DNA of 64,000 nucleotides from Epiperipatus broadwayi. Lineage: Eukaryota > Onychophora > Udeonychophora > Euonychophora > Peripatidae. Shown in pieces: positions 48,538-58,973 of the stretch. Under the pieces are notes generated by a model. It saw nothing but the letters and a program-made list of their open reading frames with translations. It ran no database searches and was not told the origin of the DNA. The stretch lies in contig JAQFVV010013328.1 in the NCBI GenBank assembly GCA_028023455.1, positions 92,081 to 156,080 on the forward strand. Direction: 5' to 3'. Both the position numbers and the translations under genes were made by a program. The first letter of the stretch is position 1. Each line of letters begins with the position of its first letter.

Positions 48538-49153
48538 ATGGTACACCCTGAGAAAGTAGAGACCATTGAGAGGTTTCCCATGCCCACTACACAGAAACAA
48601 GTCAGATCTTTTCTTGGCCTTTGCAATTTCTACCACCGTTTCTACCCCACCTTTGCCCAGGAAACCCACCACTTGACCAACCTGCTGTGTAAAGATAGAA
48701 AATGGGAATGGACAGATAAACACCAACAAGAAATTAATAAAATCAAATACAAATTCCTCCAAACTGTAATGCTTCACTATCCAGATTTCAACCGCCCATT
48801 CTACATCCAGACCGATAGCAGCAAAAGTGGTTTAGGAGCAGTCTTATTCCAAATTGGAACCACTGGTGAGCAATCAAGTTCTGTACTTTAGCAGTTGCAC
48901 CTTGAGGTGTGCATAAGTTAATTATACCACCACAAAGCAAGAGACTCTCGTTATCGTCTGGGTGTGCCAAAAATTTAAGCAGTTTTTTCTGGGGTCCAAG
49001 GTTATCATTATTACAGATCACTGCTGCCTCGAGTTCCTGAACAAAAGTTTCTTAACGAATGACAGGTTAATAAGGTGGAGTCTTTTTCTGCAGAAATTCC
49101 AGTACAAAGTGATCTATTGCCCTGGCCCAGAAAATATGTTGCAGACGCATTAA
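48538..49153 (+). pseudogene. Ty3/gypsy pol: RT connection and RNase H
   Basis: FLGLCNFYHRFYPTFA is the usual RT thumb/connection of gypsy elements. PFYIQTDSSKSGLGAVLFQ opens RNase H with its catalytic Asp (about 48810). A stop (48889-48891) and a frame change follow. The second half reads ITDHCCLEFLNKS and YKVIYCPGPEN (the TDH and PG-EN blocks). RNase H would remove the RNA strand during cDNA synthesis. Confidence 0.85.
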
Positions 49154-49215
49154 GTTGACACCCCATAGCGATTGAGCCACAAAACCCAGCGATTGTCAAT
49201 CAGACCGTAAAGATC

Positions 49216-50446
49216 ATGACCATGAACAAGGAAACCAGCATCAATTCCTATCTCAAAAATCTCCGATACTGTCAAGATTTAGATCCCCAGTACAGAGCAA
49301 TCATTAGCAAGTTGAAAACAAACCAACCCGATAAGGGCACCAAACATTGTAATAAACAAATATCACAATATCAAATTAGGGATGGGATTCTGCAGATTAA
49401 CACCAAGAACAGAGAGAGCCCATGGAAAATATTGGCCCCTAATTGACTAAGAAACTGATTGGTAATGTATGCCCATGAAATGTCAGGACACTACGGGCCG
49501 AAAAAGACTGAAGAAGTATTGAGGTGCCAATTTTATTGGCCCGGCACAGGTGCTCTGCATGTTGAGGACTTGTACTATCTGTACTCAGTGCAAGTTCCCA
49601 AATCAATCATTCACTGGCACTTGCAAATCGGTTCTCACTACTGGTCCTAACAAGTTACTGGCCATTGATCATTATGGCCCCTTACTAAAATTTTGGGGAT
49701 ATCAATATCTCTTGGTGACATATGACATCTTCTCAAAATATGTATGGGCATACCCAGTAAGGGCAAATGATTGTAGGGGGGCAATACATCCTCGAAAATA
49801 TTCAATTCCGGGAAGTAGGCAAACCACCATCCTATCGGACCATGAGTCCTCATTCACATCAAAAGCATGGAAATCTTGGATCTCCTGGCAAGAGATAACA
49901 TACTGACTCACATCTATAAGGAACCCACAATCAAACCTGTGTGAACAAGTCATGCGGGAAATCAATAGACTGTTTCATACCCAGCTTATGATTAACCATC
50001 GAGGCTGGGTAGATAAAACTAAAGAAATAGTCAGTTACATCAACCACACCATAAATGAGTCAACTGGCTTTGCACCAGAATGGCTACACTATGGTAGACC
50101 ATGTCCAAAGGTCTTCAATATACCCCTACCACATGAGGTTATAAACATAAATTCAAGTCAGGATCAAGAGGATGCTCAGCAGTGTTTAACACATATGGCT
50201 AGAATACGAAGGCAGAGAGGACTCCCTTCACACCACAAATTTCAAGAAAGAGATGATGTCTGGCTATGGAACCCCAAACCCAGCAACCCTACGAAAAAGG
50301 AATTCAAAAAATTCTTTCCTTTATATCAAGGGCCGTATCGCATTGAAAGGGAATGTGGGGATAATGCTTTCTTGCTAAAAGGAAACAATGTGATAAAAAG
50401 GACCTTTAATGCAAGGCAGTTAAAGCTGTATGAACCACCAGATTGA
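49216..50446 (+). pseudogene. Ty3/gypsy pol: integrase to pol C-terminus
   Basis: The integrase that would insert the cDNA. Visible parts: an HHCC zinc-binding start (HEMSGHYGPKKTEEVLRCQF followed by broken CX2C); the catalytic core with LLAIDHYGPL (first Asp), TTILSDHESSFTS (second Asp) and CEQVMREINRLF (Glu); INHTINESTGFAPEWLHYGR; and a GPY-type C-terminal module (FPLYQGPYRIEREC). It ends FNARQLKLYEPPD. Frame changes occur near 49560-49600 and 49900, but the last 164 codons (49952-50446) are open. No chromodomain is seen. The terminal NARQLK-Y-PPD also ends the ORF at 60466-61095, tying the two elements together. Confidence 0.88.
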
Positions 50447-50802
50447 GGGAGGAGAAGCTGGATGGATAGAACATGACAACAGGGATATTCAATGATAAAT
50501 GACTTAGGATGTTAATACTTTGTATATATATTATAGCATAGTTTATTTTATTTTATTTTATTCAGTTATTCAGTTATGCACAGAGTAAAAAAAAATTTTT
50601 TTCCCAGTAATATAGCAGAGAGTTAGGGTATTCTATCAAAAATAAAAGTCAAAACAGGGTAGCACTCGGGCAGATCAAAATAAAATTTCTTTTAAATACA
50701 TCGCCAATCCACAAGTTGTTCTTTAGTTACCTGGACATCAAGTAAAAGATTTTTTTTCTTTTTTTAAACATTTTTTCATTTTTTTCAGTAAGTTTGGGAA
50801 AA
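50447..50802 (+). mobile_element. Gypsy 3' untranslated region and polypurine tract
   Basis: Non-coding sequence between the pol stop and the 3' LTR. AGTTTGGGAAAA at 50791-50802 sits directly before the LTR start TGAAGC and is the likely plus-strand primer. Confidence 0.6.
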
Positions 50803-52930
50803 TGAAGCTGATCTGATGCTCAGATCCTTGCTTCACAGCCCACATCCAATCTCCTACCATCTAACTATATTCAAACCCACCTTTACGCACATATATACAT
50901 ATCTAATAATACATATATTTCTCTTGCCTAGTATTTTAACATAAATCATGTAAACACATGCATTTTAATCTAAAAATATTTTTAATAATATTCTCATGTG
51001 TATACGGGTGTAAGTAATAAATCTATATATATTTCAGTGTAGGAGATTGTGAATAAATTAGTAAAGTTATGTTATATATAATCAAAATCATATATGAAAC
51101 ATTATTTTTTTCATATGTGATTTAGTAGCCAGAAATGATGCAATCTTGTTAAAAAGTCTCTCGAAAAACAATTACCCAGAAGATCCCCTTAGATAAAATA
51201 AAAGATTACGATTTTGTAATAATAAATAAACCCATTAGTGGAAATTTTGTTCATGCTAGCTTGTTTTAAAATCATAAGATTTATTTTAAAACAATCGTTC
51301 AAGAAACTGATAACAGAATTGCATTGTTTCAAAAAGTCTTACTAGATAAGAGTATCCGGTTGAATTATTCCAGATGTACAGTAAGTGCTTAAACTGCCTG
51401 AAGTCCAGCAGTATTTGCTAAGTTACATCTTCAAAATGAAAGTATATATACTGCTGGATTTGAATCTACAAGAGGAGACCACAAAATTATTATGTTGCTA
51501 TACATATTCCATGCCAGTTTTGATTCTCACTCAATGTGCCATGAGTAGGGGTAATTTCACCTTTTCCCTCCGTTCTAATATGCTGTTCCCATAAGCGAAG
51601 CTCTGCATCCTGTACTGATGAACTTTATATATTTTTCCAATGAAAGTGAAATGCTGACTACCATATAACAATGCTACCCTAGATCTAGTGAAACAATACC
51701 GATGGACTGACACGTATTAAAATTGCTCTTCCAAATAGCAAGATAAAAGAACTTTGACCGCTCATAATTCTTAAATCCTGCCTTCTCTGTAATATATATA
51801 TTTTCTAATCATCTATATTAAATGTCTTCAAAATATGTAATTCTTATAACTCTATATAACTAATCAATACTATGCTTCTTATAAATGTTTTCTTTTCTTT
51901 TATTTCCAAGTGGCAAATAATTTTCATTTAGATTTATGTATTTATATTTTTAAAAAATGCCAATAGTATTTCTAAAATCGCAAGCATATAATTTATTTTC
52001 GTTTTCCCCACCCATCAGTTATCGGGTAATTAACATATAACTTAATCAAAACAAGTTTTATTCGACTTGCCTGGGTGCTTGCGATTTTAGATAAACAAAC
52101 TAATTATATTTTTATGTTTACTGTAGAAAAACAGATTGACATCTGTTTTTTTGTATTTTCCTTTCTAAATAATGCGCTATCTCTTATTATTAATTTATAT
52201 TATATATGTAAAATCCATCTTAGCTATTACCACCACCCACTTATTTTGTAATAATTTATATATTTTCATAAGGGCATTTATTAACCAAGATTGAGATTTA
52301 TTAAATGTGTGGGAAGTAATGAATAATATTAAATAACATAATGTAAAAGTGAGGAGGATCTTAAGATCTTAGTTTATATTTAATTAGCATTATTATCCAT
52401 GTTTGTTTAACAAAGAAACCATACCATTATGCCGAGTATTTCATAAGTTATGGGCAATAAATATGTTTAGATAATCTTTAAAGTTATAGTTATATTGTAT
52501 TATTAAACGTTGCGTGCATATAGGCCACTTTGTTTATATATATTCGTGCTTCTTTCTCGCATGGAGGTATTCGTTAAGTCGAGCTCCATCGTCATTCTCT
52601 GTGTCTTAGAAACCAGGCTGTAAAACCATCCTGTGTACACACTTGGTTGTATGTGCATGCTTTATATGGGAATCACTCTGGAAAATCCAGCCCAGTAAAG
52701 ACCTTGCCGACCGCTCTTCATCTCAATGCCGACCCTGCCTACATTTGCAGAGGAAATCGGTCAACTTCATTATTAAAATTCATGAAGCACACTCCAAAAT
52801 CCATAATTGGACCACCCCAATCTGCCGCCATGCACGCACCACCTTTCAGTGTATTATTAGTCACCCAGAAATAGCCATAAGTCGTAATGAAATGATTTCT
52901 TTAAACAGACATATTTCCATTAGTTCACTA
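50803..52930 (+). mobile_element. Gypsy 3' LTR, 5' boundary clear, 3' end not resolved
   Basis: It starts TGAAGCTGATCTGATGCTCA and continues to CAGATCCTTGCTTCA: two nested inverted pairs (TGAAGC/GCTTCA and GATCTGA/TCAGATC) fold the first 33 bases into a hairpin. The LTRs at 56344 and 61368 start the same way (TGAAGC ... GGATC ... GATCC ... GCTTCA), which identifies this as the same broad family. Beyond about 40 bp I see no clear similarity to those LTRs. A GC-richer patch at 52550-52880 probably lies inside it. No matching 5' LTR exists in the window. Confidence 0.5.
51971..52091. repeat. 121-bp segment with perfect 16-bp inverted ends
   Basis: TCTAAAATCGCAAGCA and TGCTTGCGATTTTAGA bracket an AT-rich centre. 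It could be a tiny MITE inserted in the LTR or an LTR regulatory hairpin. No target duplication is apparent. Confidence 0.6.
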
Positions 52931-53241
52931 TGCATATCAATGTGATAAATTTAGTATCATTTATATAATTATTCATTATCCATCCTGCATATTAATTATT
53001 TATAACTCAAATTAATAATAATATTGAATAACCAAATGTAATATCTGCTTGTAAAATTATTTTCTTTTTAAATCAGCAAATGCTCTTTTAGTCTCTCTGA
53101 GGGTGTAATAGTATTTTAGTAATGTATTGCAATAGTGCTAATTCATTAAGTCACACATATATATTATTGGCATAGCCGCAAATATCAAGTTATTGTAAAA
53201 TATGAATTAAATATATATATATATAATACTTATGAGGCTAA

Positions 53242-53262
53242 TGTCGGATAAATAACCCGACA
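53242..53262. repeat. Hairpin TGTCGG...CCGACA, possible LTR start
   Basis: TGTCGGATAAATAACCCGAC plus A has perfect 6-bp arms starting with TG, and is preceded by GAGGCTAA, similar to the sequences that precede other right LTRs here. No partner copy is present. Confidence 0.3.
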
Positions 53263-53716
53263 TGATTTTTGTTATTAATCTAATAAATCTTAAATATATA
53301 TATATCAACTCTCGAACCATTGCTTTCTTTTTGCTAAGTTAATATATTAAGTTATTAATTATGCTCAATTTGACTAGATGATCTCTGCTAAATACATAAT
53401 TAATATGCTAGGTCACAGCCTTCATTGCTCATAAAATATAGTTAGTTGTTAAGTTAGTCTATCATTTAAATTTAGCCTAGAGTCTTTTTGTGTCTCCGAT
53501 GAGTGATGCCGGCGGTGAGAAATAAATTAAATTGATGTCATCGGGATTGTTGTTCATAATGTTATAGATCTGGGAAATAGGCAAATAGGGCAGAGTTCAA
53601 GAGTGTTCCTGACCTGTGTATCTTGTGCATGATTGGATTCAAGGTACTTTTGCCTAGATGCTAGATCTTGTTACATGAACATACAAATCTGACCAGCACA
53701 AAATATTGTTAAATGT
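53263..53716. other. AT-rich stretch, no gene seen
   Basis: Possibly part of an LTR; nothing else is supported. Confidence 0.35.
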
Positions 53717-54055
53717 AATAAGAGTGCCAAACTCTCTATACAGTAGTGCGACCAAGTGCAAACCTTTGTAATCAATGGATGCAGGAAGGTTTGTGCATAA
53801 AATCCCTATCTAGATCGTAAGATCTAGGTGCAATGATTTCAATCCAAGAATTCTCATTGATAAAAGCCACAAGCTAGAAACTAGTCTGAGGAAGTTAGAT
53901 GAGCAGATACTAGATAGGAATTTTATGCACAAACCTTCTTGCATCCATTGATTACAAAGGCTTGAACTTGGTGACACTACTGTATGGAGAGTTTGATTCT
54001 CTTACTAACAGCATGGGTAAGCATATAAAATATTGATCATGTGATATTGTTAAAG
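53717..54055. mobile_element. Foldback element with inverted ends
   Basis: CAAACTCTCTATACAGTAGT ... ACTACTGTATGGAGAGTTTG at the two ends, with AATCAATGGATGCAGGAAGG inverted as CTTCTTGCATCCATTGATTA. The arms pair over most of the first and last 110 bp. The ends may extend outward (GTAATAAGAG / CTCTTAC). It is the fourth clear member of the family. Confidence 0.8.
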
Positions 54056-54064
54056 CCATGTATA

Positions 54065-54120
54065 AAAGATATATGATCCTCAAGATACACATTTCATGCT
54101 GAACCAGCATTCCTTAAGAG
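54065..54120 (+). repeat. Fragment of the 464-bp palindrome unit
   Basis: ATACACATTTCATGCTGAAC followed by CAGCATTCC matches the CATATTTTGTGCTGAACCAG region of the 28.8-30.5 kb units. Confidence 0.5.
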
Positions 54121-54257
54121 AAGTATTATTTCTGTTTTACAAAAAAAAAAAAAAAGAATCTAACGCTATTGAAAATTACACACTATTATCTTTGTTGTCT
54201 TCACTTTGAAATGTTGAATCAATAATAAAATCAAGACTATCATTTTATTTTATGAAA

Positions 54258-54590
54258 AATTTATTATGGGTTTGTACCAAATTGTGATATTGCAAGAGCT
54301 CTCCATGATCACAGTAAAATTACTGAATCATTGGAGAAATGCTTAAAAATCTTATCAGTGTGCATTGATATTTCTAAGGCTTTTGATAAAATTAATCATA
54401 AGATACTATCAAATAGAACACATTCTTATGAATTTAGAGGAATGATTTATTGGGGAGGGAGGTAATAAAATTTCAGTGGTTTACATTGGCTCATTAGTAA
54501 GTAATCCAGCTATAATTAATATTGGAGGTTCTTAGGATTTTGTTTGGATCCTCTATTATTTATTATTTACTTGAATAAATATATTTTCTT
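54258..54590 (+). pseudogene. LINE reverse transcriptase fragment (CR1/jockey-like)
   Basis: The frame reads GFVPNCDIARALHDHSKITE, then SVCIDISKAFDKINHKILSN (the LDLSKAFDTVNH block with the first catalytic Asp). After a frame slip, LDPLLFIIYLNKY follows at about 54544 (the GS-LGPLLF-IYIND block). The YxDD block that should follow within ~100 residues is not found because unrelated sequence starts at about 54590. The matching C-terminal region resumes at 55190. Confidence 0.7.
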
Positions 54591-55140
54591 TACCTTTGTC
54601 CTCTCATATTTCTGGCATGTATCTTACATTTTTTCTAGGCATTGTAGAAAGTCTAGAAGTTTGAAAAGGTCTTGTGCATCTACATCCCCAAAATATCTAG
54701 AAGGAGGTTCAAAGGCTTTTGTTTTTTGTAATTTTCCCTTGAACTGTATATAAATGTTATCTATCATGTTGTCACTAATTATCACCTTCTCATATTCATT
54801 TAAGGCCAAAGGCACTCTGACTGAGGGTGATTGTCCCAGAAGCCATCATAATTTTTGACCATGTATGTGGCTGTGACACAAATATTTAAAATGTTCCCTT
54901 TTTTTAACTATAACTAATACAAATAAATACTATTAAAAAGGCAAGTTTTTTTTTAAAGAAAGTAAATAGAATCCTCAAAAAATAAATACCAATATTTAGC
55001 CTCACATGACTTCACCTGTTTTTTTTTTTTTTTAAGTGTCATAGCATCGGCCGGGACGCGAACCTGCAACCCGGGCAACTGCCTTCTAGTGCAAGGCAGT
55101 CACACTGACTTCTCGACCACCAATGCACCAGTTTAACTCT
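54591..55140 (-). other. Insert in the LINE; unrecognised minus-strand ORF and tRNA-like end
   Basis: It separates the RT and C-terminal parts of the LINE. On the minus strand it starts with a tRNA-like sequence (55126-55044) and an A-run, then AT-rich DNA. An ORF follows at 54815-54624 (63 codons) with a FEPPSRYFGDVDAQDLFKLL stretch that has natural-looking composition but matches no family I know. It may be a SINE plus a retrocopied fragment. Confidence 0.4.
55019..55126 (-). repeat. tRNA-Gly-like retrosequence with oligo(A) tail
   Basis: On the minus strand the 83-base head starts GCATTGGTGG and ends GGTTCGCGTCCCGGCCGATGC. The acceptor arms GCATTGG / CCGATGC pair with one G-U, and CTGCCTT / AAGGCAG forms an extended anticodon stem. 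The layout closely resembles animal tRNA-Gly (GCATTGGTGGT...CCCGGCCAATGC). The loop (GCACTAG) lacks the usual T33, and an 8-base extra element is present, so it is not a working tRNA. A run of 15 A follows on this strand after ACACTT, as expected for a retroposed SINE. Confidence 0.7.
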
Positions 55141-55189
55141 CATTTTTCTATTTGAGAAACTAACAGATACATTTACATAAAAGCAATGA

Positions 55190-56339
55190 ACAAAGAAAAG
55201 ACAAAGAATATTTATTGGGAGATATAAAGTTAAGTGTGGTGAATAGATATAACTATTTTGGAATCATTTTTTGGATGAATCAGAGAAAAAATTGATAAAT
55301 GAAGCAAAGAAAAGAAAGGGATTGATAAAAAAATTAACAGTGTTCTATACTAAATATGATGTAACTAGGATTGTATGGAAGGGAGTGGCAGTAGCAGGGT
55401 TAACATATGGTAATGATGCATTATGTGTTAGTAAAGAGGTATTAGATTACTTAGAAAAAGTACAAAGAGAAGTAGGAAGACATGCATTAGATGCAGAAGT
55501 GTGGACAGCAAAGGAGGCAATTTAAGGAGAAATGGGATGATCAAGTTTTTATATGAGAGATGCAAAAAGCAAAATGAAAATGTTCAGTAGGTTACAGTTT
55601 ATGGATAATAAAAAATAGCCAAAATAGTATTTAATTGGGTTATGAATAAAAGGTAGGCAACAAGATGGGTGTGAAAGGTAATGCATTATGCAGAAGATTT
55701 AGATAAAGATTTTTATGTCAATATACTTATACAAAAGGTAGGATGATTGTGTTAAGAGAATTGTTGAATGTTTTAGTGTTAAGGAATGGGATAGAAGAAT
55801 AGATGCATTAATAAAGAATAGGGAATTGGAGAGATGGAGAGCTAGTATGGAGAGTAAAAAGAGTTTAAATATTTATTGGGTGCGAGTTAATTTATGATAA
55901 TAGCAAGGAAAATAGTTTACTGTTTAAGGCTCAAATGGGGTATTTAGGAACAAGAGAATATACTGTACATGTAAATGGAGAAATATGGGTGATTTAGTCT
56001 GCAAGATGTGTAAGGAAGGTATAGAAAATATTAGGCATCTGTTAATTGAATGTAAATGTCTGAAAGCAGAAAGGATACAAATAATAAAGTTGTGGAAGAA
56101 TAAATATGAACAAAGTAATTATACAGAAAGTGGCTTATTGGTTTTTATGCTGGGTTTGGGAAAAGATAATGGGGTTTTAGATCTAAAGGCCATGGAGTTG
56201 ACAAAGATTATGTTGTGGAAATGGGGTGGAGCAGGGTAAAAAAAACATGGGAAAAGTTGGGGTTGGGAATGGGAAAGGGTTCAGGTTCAAAGTTCTAACA
56301 GGTTTATCTGGGCATAGTTGTTGAGAGATTTTTGACTCC
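55190..56339 (+). pseudogene. LINE RT C-terminal region with zinc knuckle and 3' tail
   Basis: In broken plus-strand frames: ESEKKLINEAKKRKGLIKKL then VTRIVWKGVAVAGLTYGNDA (55271-55525) match the region downstream of the RT palm, where LINEs have a K--VW-GVA-PALTYG block. MGDLVCKMCKEGIENIRHLL then IECKCLKAER (55985-56110) is the C-terminal CX2C...HX4C zinc knuckle of many LINE ORF2 proteins. A stop at about 56237 is followed by a ~100-bp tail whose last 43 bp also occur at 694-736. The tail is cut by the LTR element at 56344. Confidence 0.7.
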
Positions 56340-56343
56340 ATAT
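56340..56343. repeat. Target-site duplication, left (ATAT)
   Basis: ATAT precedes the left LTR and recurs at 63995-63998 right after the right LTR. Four bases is a usual length for Ty3/gypsy integrases. Confidence 0.7.
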
Positions 56344-58973
56344 TGAAGCAGTCGGATCTGAATTCGATCCTAGCTTCATGTTATTTACCCTAATACTAAC
56401 CTTAAATTTCTGATGCAATGGGGCTTTATACGTTCAATCCACGCTAATTTCCATAATGAATAACTTATTTCAAATGCGTAGTAAAATTAATTAGTTTAGT
56501 TTAAATTTGATCAATTCTCTAAATAAATTCATGATAAAATATTCATGAATTTATATATATTAAATTGCGTGGATTGTGCGTATATATATTTGTAAATATT
56601 AAATATATATAATTGTTCGAAAGTTTCATTGCGTCGGGAATACTTGTTTTTTTCACCTTTAAATAATTTGTAAAGTTTCGTAGATTAAAAGCTACATTCC
56701 TTCGATAAGCTTTAAAATTCTTAAAAACAATAGTAAAGTTTTATGAATTGGAAAAAGATAAGGATTCATTTTTCTAATTAAATCATTTTCAGATTTTAAG
56801 AATTCATTTTCAATTAGAGAAGGAATTCAAGCTAATTAGTTTGAAAGCCTTATCGAAGGAATGTATTTGAAAACAACTAATTATAAAAAAACACATTGAT
56901 AATAAAATGAGCGCTAGCCTTAAGGCATCTGGACAATATATATAGCCCTGAAAAGTCAGGAGAAAAAAAAAAAAAAGCTAGCTTTGTTGTAGAGTAGTGC
57001 AGTGAACTCTGTGCGTATAAAAATTGTATTTCATCATGATAGAGGGCTAGAACATCAGGAATCTGGCTATGGTTCCTAAAGTCCCGAGAAATCTTCAATG
57101 GAGCTGCTGAACCTTTTTCCGGACCGATCATTCTGCTAAAATTATGAAAGCTACTAAAATACTGTTCCAGTAGTCAACCAATGATGCCTACGTTTTCAAC
57201 AACTTGGAGGTGTAACTTAAGGACCAGCGGAAGGGGTAATATATTTCTATAATGAACGTTAAACTTTCTGGCCAGTTCGAACTTTATTTTACACTCCTCC
57301 TATTTAAGAGCTCTTTATTATTTAATGTAAAAATCTTTATAAAATGCTACTATAAATTTATATTGTAATTCTTTCAATCTCTAGTCTTTAAACTTTTTCT
57401 TTTCTTACCTGGCGGTTCGTTTAACATATTATATATATGTATTTATCGTGTGATTTATTAATGCTATTTAAAAATTATATGCCAATAATCTTTCAACTCG
57501 ATGAGCTCCTCTGTTCTATTTGCCTCATGCAAATATTATAATATTAATTTCAAATAGTAATTCTCGCCCATTAGAACTAAATTTGAAAGTTCTATTAATC
57601 ATCGAGTCGAAAGAAAATATTACATGTTTATTATTTTTATAATTGGCTAATAATAAACTATTAGCTCCGTTTTTCACCTATGTCCCCAGCTCCTAAGTTA
57701 CAAGTGTTTATATATATTCATATAATGTTAAAATGGTATTTTCTTGCTTCACTAATGTTGATTTATTAATTCAAATATAATGTTAAATGTTTTTATTGCA
57801 AAAAGGGCCGATAAAGGGTTAAATAGATTTTAATTCAACTTTTGTTGTTATTTTGTATTAAGATTCAGGAAGAGCACGATATTAGGGCATAATTAATATA
57901 GTTTCCAAATATTTTCAAATAAGTTTTCTTAAAAGCCCGTTTGACTTTAATTAATTGGTCAAGTCATCATGTAGAGCATTCTACATGGGTTTTATTTTTC
58001 AACGATGACTATCAAGTCATCATCATCGAACGTTGCTGACGTAAGGCAATCTTCCGCTCCGTTAGGCTGGTCGGTGATCATATTCTCTTATTTAAATTTC
58101 TAGAGGAAGAAAGTACTTCCTTTCCTATTCATTAGTCAAAGGGCGTAAGACTTGCCAAATGCAAGCCGCCATAGGACTTCGATCATCGACTAGCGATCAT
58201 CTTTCAATTTTACTCTCTGCCTTGTAATTCGTCAGTACCGTTGCATCTTTGTTCCGGTAAAACCCGCTCCGTGCTCGTAATTCGTGATGAAGTGATTTAA
58301 ATTAAAGTCGAACCAATTCTCAAATATATTTAGTTTAAATCAGTTTTCAAATCAAGATTAAAGTTATGCCTTAAAATACGTTTTGCTCTTCATGAATAGA
58401 TTTCCGAATGTGAAAATAAATCTCACATTCCACCGTAATAAAATTAGAACAATCATTTCCGTTCTTAATGAATACCTTTATCTGCCTTTATATTTCTCGT
58501 TGGGGGCATAGACATAGAATCCCATGTTGTGTAATACTTGTTGGCATATGATAAGGACCGCCACTCTTATTATATTTATAAATTCTTTTAAAGACTAGAG
58601 GTAACTAATGCAATCTATATTTTATTGAACAAAACAAATTATTATTATTATTAAATATTTTCTAACATACTTGGTTTCTTAGTTCATCATTCTTTTTATA
58701 ATTATTTAAATGTTAATACTCGCTGTCTGTGTTGGCAACCCGAACATACATATGATTCGATTTATAAAATTATTCAAAGTATATAAATTCTTAGATATTA
58801 GTGTTACTCAGGAGTCTCTAGTCCTCACCAACCGTTGAGCTAGTTCTTGGCGCATAGCACTGTGCCGTCGATTTCTGCTATCTGAGCTGTTGAGTTGGGT
58901 TTGAATTCAGTTTTGGTTCAGCTGAGTTTGAATCCGATTTGACTTGCGGTGGTGGTGGGTTTCGACCGGTACA
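56344..58973 (+). mobile_element. Left giant LTR (about 2630 bp) of a young LTR element
   Basis: It runs from TGAAGCAGTCGGATCTGAAT to TTCGACCGGTACA, matching 61368-63994 over its full length with about 20 substitutions or small indels by eye. It starts TG and ends CA. The first 35 bases fold by TGAAGC/GCTTCA and GGATC/GATCC. Inside are a TATA-like AATATATATAG at about 56936, a perfect hairpin CATGTAGAGCATTCTACATG at 57968-57987, and TGACGTAA, an ATF/CREB-like site, at 58037-58044. LTRs of Ty3/gypsy are usually a few hundred bases, so this length is exceptional. It inserted into a LINE 3' tail. Confidence 0.93.
56936..56946 (+). promoter_or_regulatory. Possible TATA box in the left LTR
   Basis: AATATATATAGCCCTGAAAA lies in a GC-richer stretch of the LTR (copy in the right LTR at about 61961), which would make it a plausible promoter start. 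This is inference from sequence form only, because TATA-like strings are frequent in AT-rich DNA. Confidence 0.3.

Noticed and set aside
48339-49965. Minus-strand ORFs of 61-104 codons across the gypsy pol
   Set aside because: Antisense shadows of a clearly assigned plus-strand pol.
55044-55126. Functional tRNA-Gly gene
   Set aside because: Lengthened anticodon stem, loop without T33, extra bases and a poly(A) tail indicate a retrosequence.
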